From positions 1-13,217 of the forward strand of contig DKDF01000057.1 of NCBI GenBank assembly GCA_002451755.1: a stretch of DNA of 13,217 nucleotides. Direction: 5' to 3'. The notes beneath the pieces are model-generated. The model did no database searches and was not told where the DNA came from. It worked only from the letters and a program-made list of their open reading frames with translations. The DNA comes from Ruminococcaceae bacterium UBA6855 (GTDB taxonomy: Bacteria; Bacillota; Clostridia; Oscillospirales; Acutalibacteraceae). The translations under genes were made by a program, and so were the position numbers. Positions within the stretch are counted from its first letter, which is position 1; each line of letters opens with the position of its first letter. Below, piece after piece: positions 11,969-13,217 of this stretch.

Positions 11969-13217
11969 ATGAACAACGAAAGAAAAATCGTCGACAGCGT
12001 TGAAACACTCGAATCAGCTCTCGCTTCGCTCAAAGAGGCAGAGAAAAAGTTTTCAACTTACACCCAGGAGCAGGTAGACAAAATCTTCCTCGCCGCCGCT
12101 TCCGCCGCGAACAAGGCGAGAATACCGCTTGCAAAGATGGCGGTTGAAGAGACAGGCATGGGCGTTGTTGAAGATAAGGTCATCAAGAACAACTACGCGG
12201 CAGAATATATTTACAATGCCTACAAAAACACAAAAACCTGTGGTATAATTGAAGAGGACAAGGCATACGGCATAAAGAAGATTGCCGAGCCCGTCGGCGT
12301 TATCGCGGCGGTCATACCCACGACGAACCCGACTTCCACCGCTATATTCAAGTGCCTGCTTGCCCTCAAGACCAGAAACGCTATCATTATCAGCCCCCAT
12401 CCCCGCGCCAAGAAGTCAACCGCGGCGGCCGCAAAGGTAGTTCTCGACGCGGCAGTCAAGGCAGGCGCACCCGAGGGCATCATTGAGTGGATTGATACTC
12501 CGAGCCTTGAGATGACGAACCTCGTCATGAAAGAGGCAGATATAATCCTCGCCACCGGCGGCCCCGGAATGGTCAAGGCGGCATATTCCTCCGGCAAGCC
12601 CGCAGTCGGCGTCGGCGCCGGCAACACGCCCGCTATAATCGATGACACCGCGGATATTGTCCTCGCGGTCAACTCGATAATCCACTCCAAGACATTCGAC
12701 AACGGTATGATCTGCGCTTCCGAGCAGTCAGTTATAGTTCATAAGAATGTCTACGACGCAGTCAAGACAGAGTTTGCGGCTCGCGGATGCTACTTCCTCG
12801 ACCCCGAGGAGACCGAGAAGGTCAGAAAGACCATTCTTATAAACGGCGCACTCAACGCCAAGATAGTCGGTCAGTCGGCTTTCAGAATCGCAGAGCTTGC
12901 GGGAGTAACCGTTCCCGAGGGCACGAAGATACTTATCGGCGAAGTCGAGAGCGTTGACCTCTCAGAGGAGTTCGCTCACGAGAAGCTCTCCCCCGTGCTT
13001 GCAATGTACAAGGCAGAGGACATTCACGACGCATTCAACAAGGCTGAACAGCTTATTGCAGACGGCGGCTACGGCCATACGTCTTCGATATATCTCAATG
13101 AAATAACCGAGCATGAGAAGCTCGACGAGTTCGCGGCGCGCATGAAGACCTGCCGTATTCTCGTCAACACCCCCTCCTCCCACGGCGGCATCGGCGATCT
13201 TTACAACTTCAAGCTCG
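11969..13217 (+). CDS. adhE: AdhE-type acetaldehyde-CoA dehydrogenase, N-terminal part (runs off the right edge)
   Basis: 416 codons are present, with no stop before the window ends. The whole stretch aligns by eye with the aldehyde dehydrogenase half of E. coli AdhE: TQEQVDKIF (32-40), ARIPLAKMAVEETGMGVVED, TTNPTSTAIFK (118-128), LATGGPGMVKAAYSSGKP (194-211), the catalytic cysteine C249 in MICASEQS, and AHEKLSP. This half converts acetyl-CoA and NADH to acetaldehyde; in AdhE a C-terminal iron-dependent alcohol dehydrogenase then makes ethanol, but that part lies outside the window, so a monofunctional enzyme is possible. ATG 11969 follows AGGGGGA by 8 bases and is 22 bp after rex. Regulation by Rex is typical of this gene. 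Codon use is strongly biased, in keeping with high expression. Confidence 0.93.
   Translation, partial: MNNERKIVDSVETLESALASLKEAEKKFSTYTQEQVDKIFLAAASAANKARIPLAKMAVEETGMGVVEDKVIKNNYAAEYIYNAYKNTKTCGIIEEDKAYGIKKIAEPVGVIAAVIPTTNPTSTAIFKCLLALKTRNAIIISPHPRAKKSTAAAAKVVLDAAVKAGAPEGIIEWIDTPSLEMTNLVMKEADIILATGGPGMVKAAYSSGKPAVGVGAGNTPAIIDDTADIVLAVNSIIHSKTFDNGMICASEQSVIVHKNVYDAVKTEFAARGCYFLDPEETEKVRKTILINGALNAKIVGQSAFRIAELAGVTVPEGTKILIGEVESVDLSEEFAHEKLSPVLAMYKAEDIHDAFNKAEQLIADGGYGHTSSIYLNEITEHEKLDEFAARMKTCRILVNTPSSHGGIGDLYNFKL

Noticed and set aside
12053..13183. Several minus-strand open frames opposite the adhE region
   Set aside because: The plus strand reads continuously as the AdhE aldehyde dehydrogenase domain to the window end; the minus frames have no domains.

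Overview
The window looks like a chromosomal piece of an anaerobic gut-type Firmicute, probably Clostridia of the Oscillospiraceae/Ruminococcaceae kind. I infer this from moderate GC, strong Shine-Dalgarno sites, sigma-A-like promoters, a CsoR-controlled copper operon, FeoAB, Rex next to an AdhE-type dehydrogenase and a YegS/DagK-type lipid kinase. It is ordinary housekeeping and metal-homeostasis DNA. I see no transposon, prophage, CRISPR array or toxin-antitoxin pair, and no gap between genes exceeds 300 bases.

Layout. Bases 1-21 are the 5' end of a tRNA-Gly gene (minus strand) with its own consensus promoter at 53-81. Bases 109-3041 (minus) are a copper operon: a consensus promoter with a CsoR operator in its spacer, then csoR, then copA. 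copA has two anomalies. An in-frame TAG (2503-2505) splits the N-terminal metal-binding (HMA) domain from the ATPase body. Its C-terminal HMA domain is a fused CopZ-like module that keeps its own Shine-Dalgarno and ATG. Next, 3143-4675 (minus) is an extended short-chain dehydrogenase with an unusual C-terminal zinc-ribbon-like domain and a strong terminator. A MntR/DtxR-type regulator (minus) is divergent from feoA-feoB (plus, ferrous iron uptake); the 84-bp gap holds two adjoining inverted repeats. A YjjG-type HAD phosphatase (minus) converges on feoB and overlaps its end by 22 bp. A lipid kinase (plus) ends in a strong terminator. A LysR regulator and a YfcE-type phosphodiesterase form a short operon. 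Finally rex and the first 416 codons of an adhE-like gene form a redox/fermentation unit that runs off the window.

How the genes work together. CsoR senses Cu(I) and releases the csoR-copA promoter; CopA, with its HMA modules, exports Cu(I). The MntR/DtxR-like protein probably controls feoAB, although its predicted metal ligands are the manganese-type set. Rex senses NADH/NAD+ and classically controls fermentative alcohol dehydrogenase genes, which fits its position directly upstream of adhE. No canonical Rex box is visible; the region upstream of rex instead holds a perfect 12-bp-arm inverted repeat of unknown function.

The strongest leads are the in-frame TAG in copA, the nested copZ start inside copA, the MntR-like ligand set beside feoAB, the dehydrogenase with an added C-terminal domain, and the palindrome upstream of rex.
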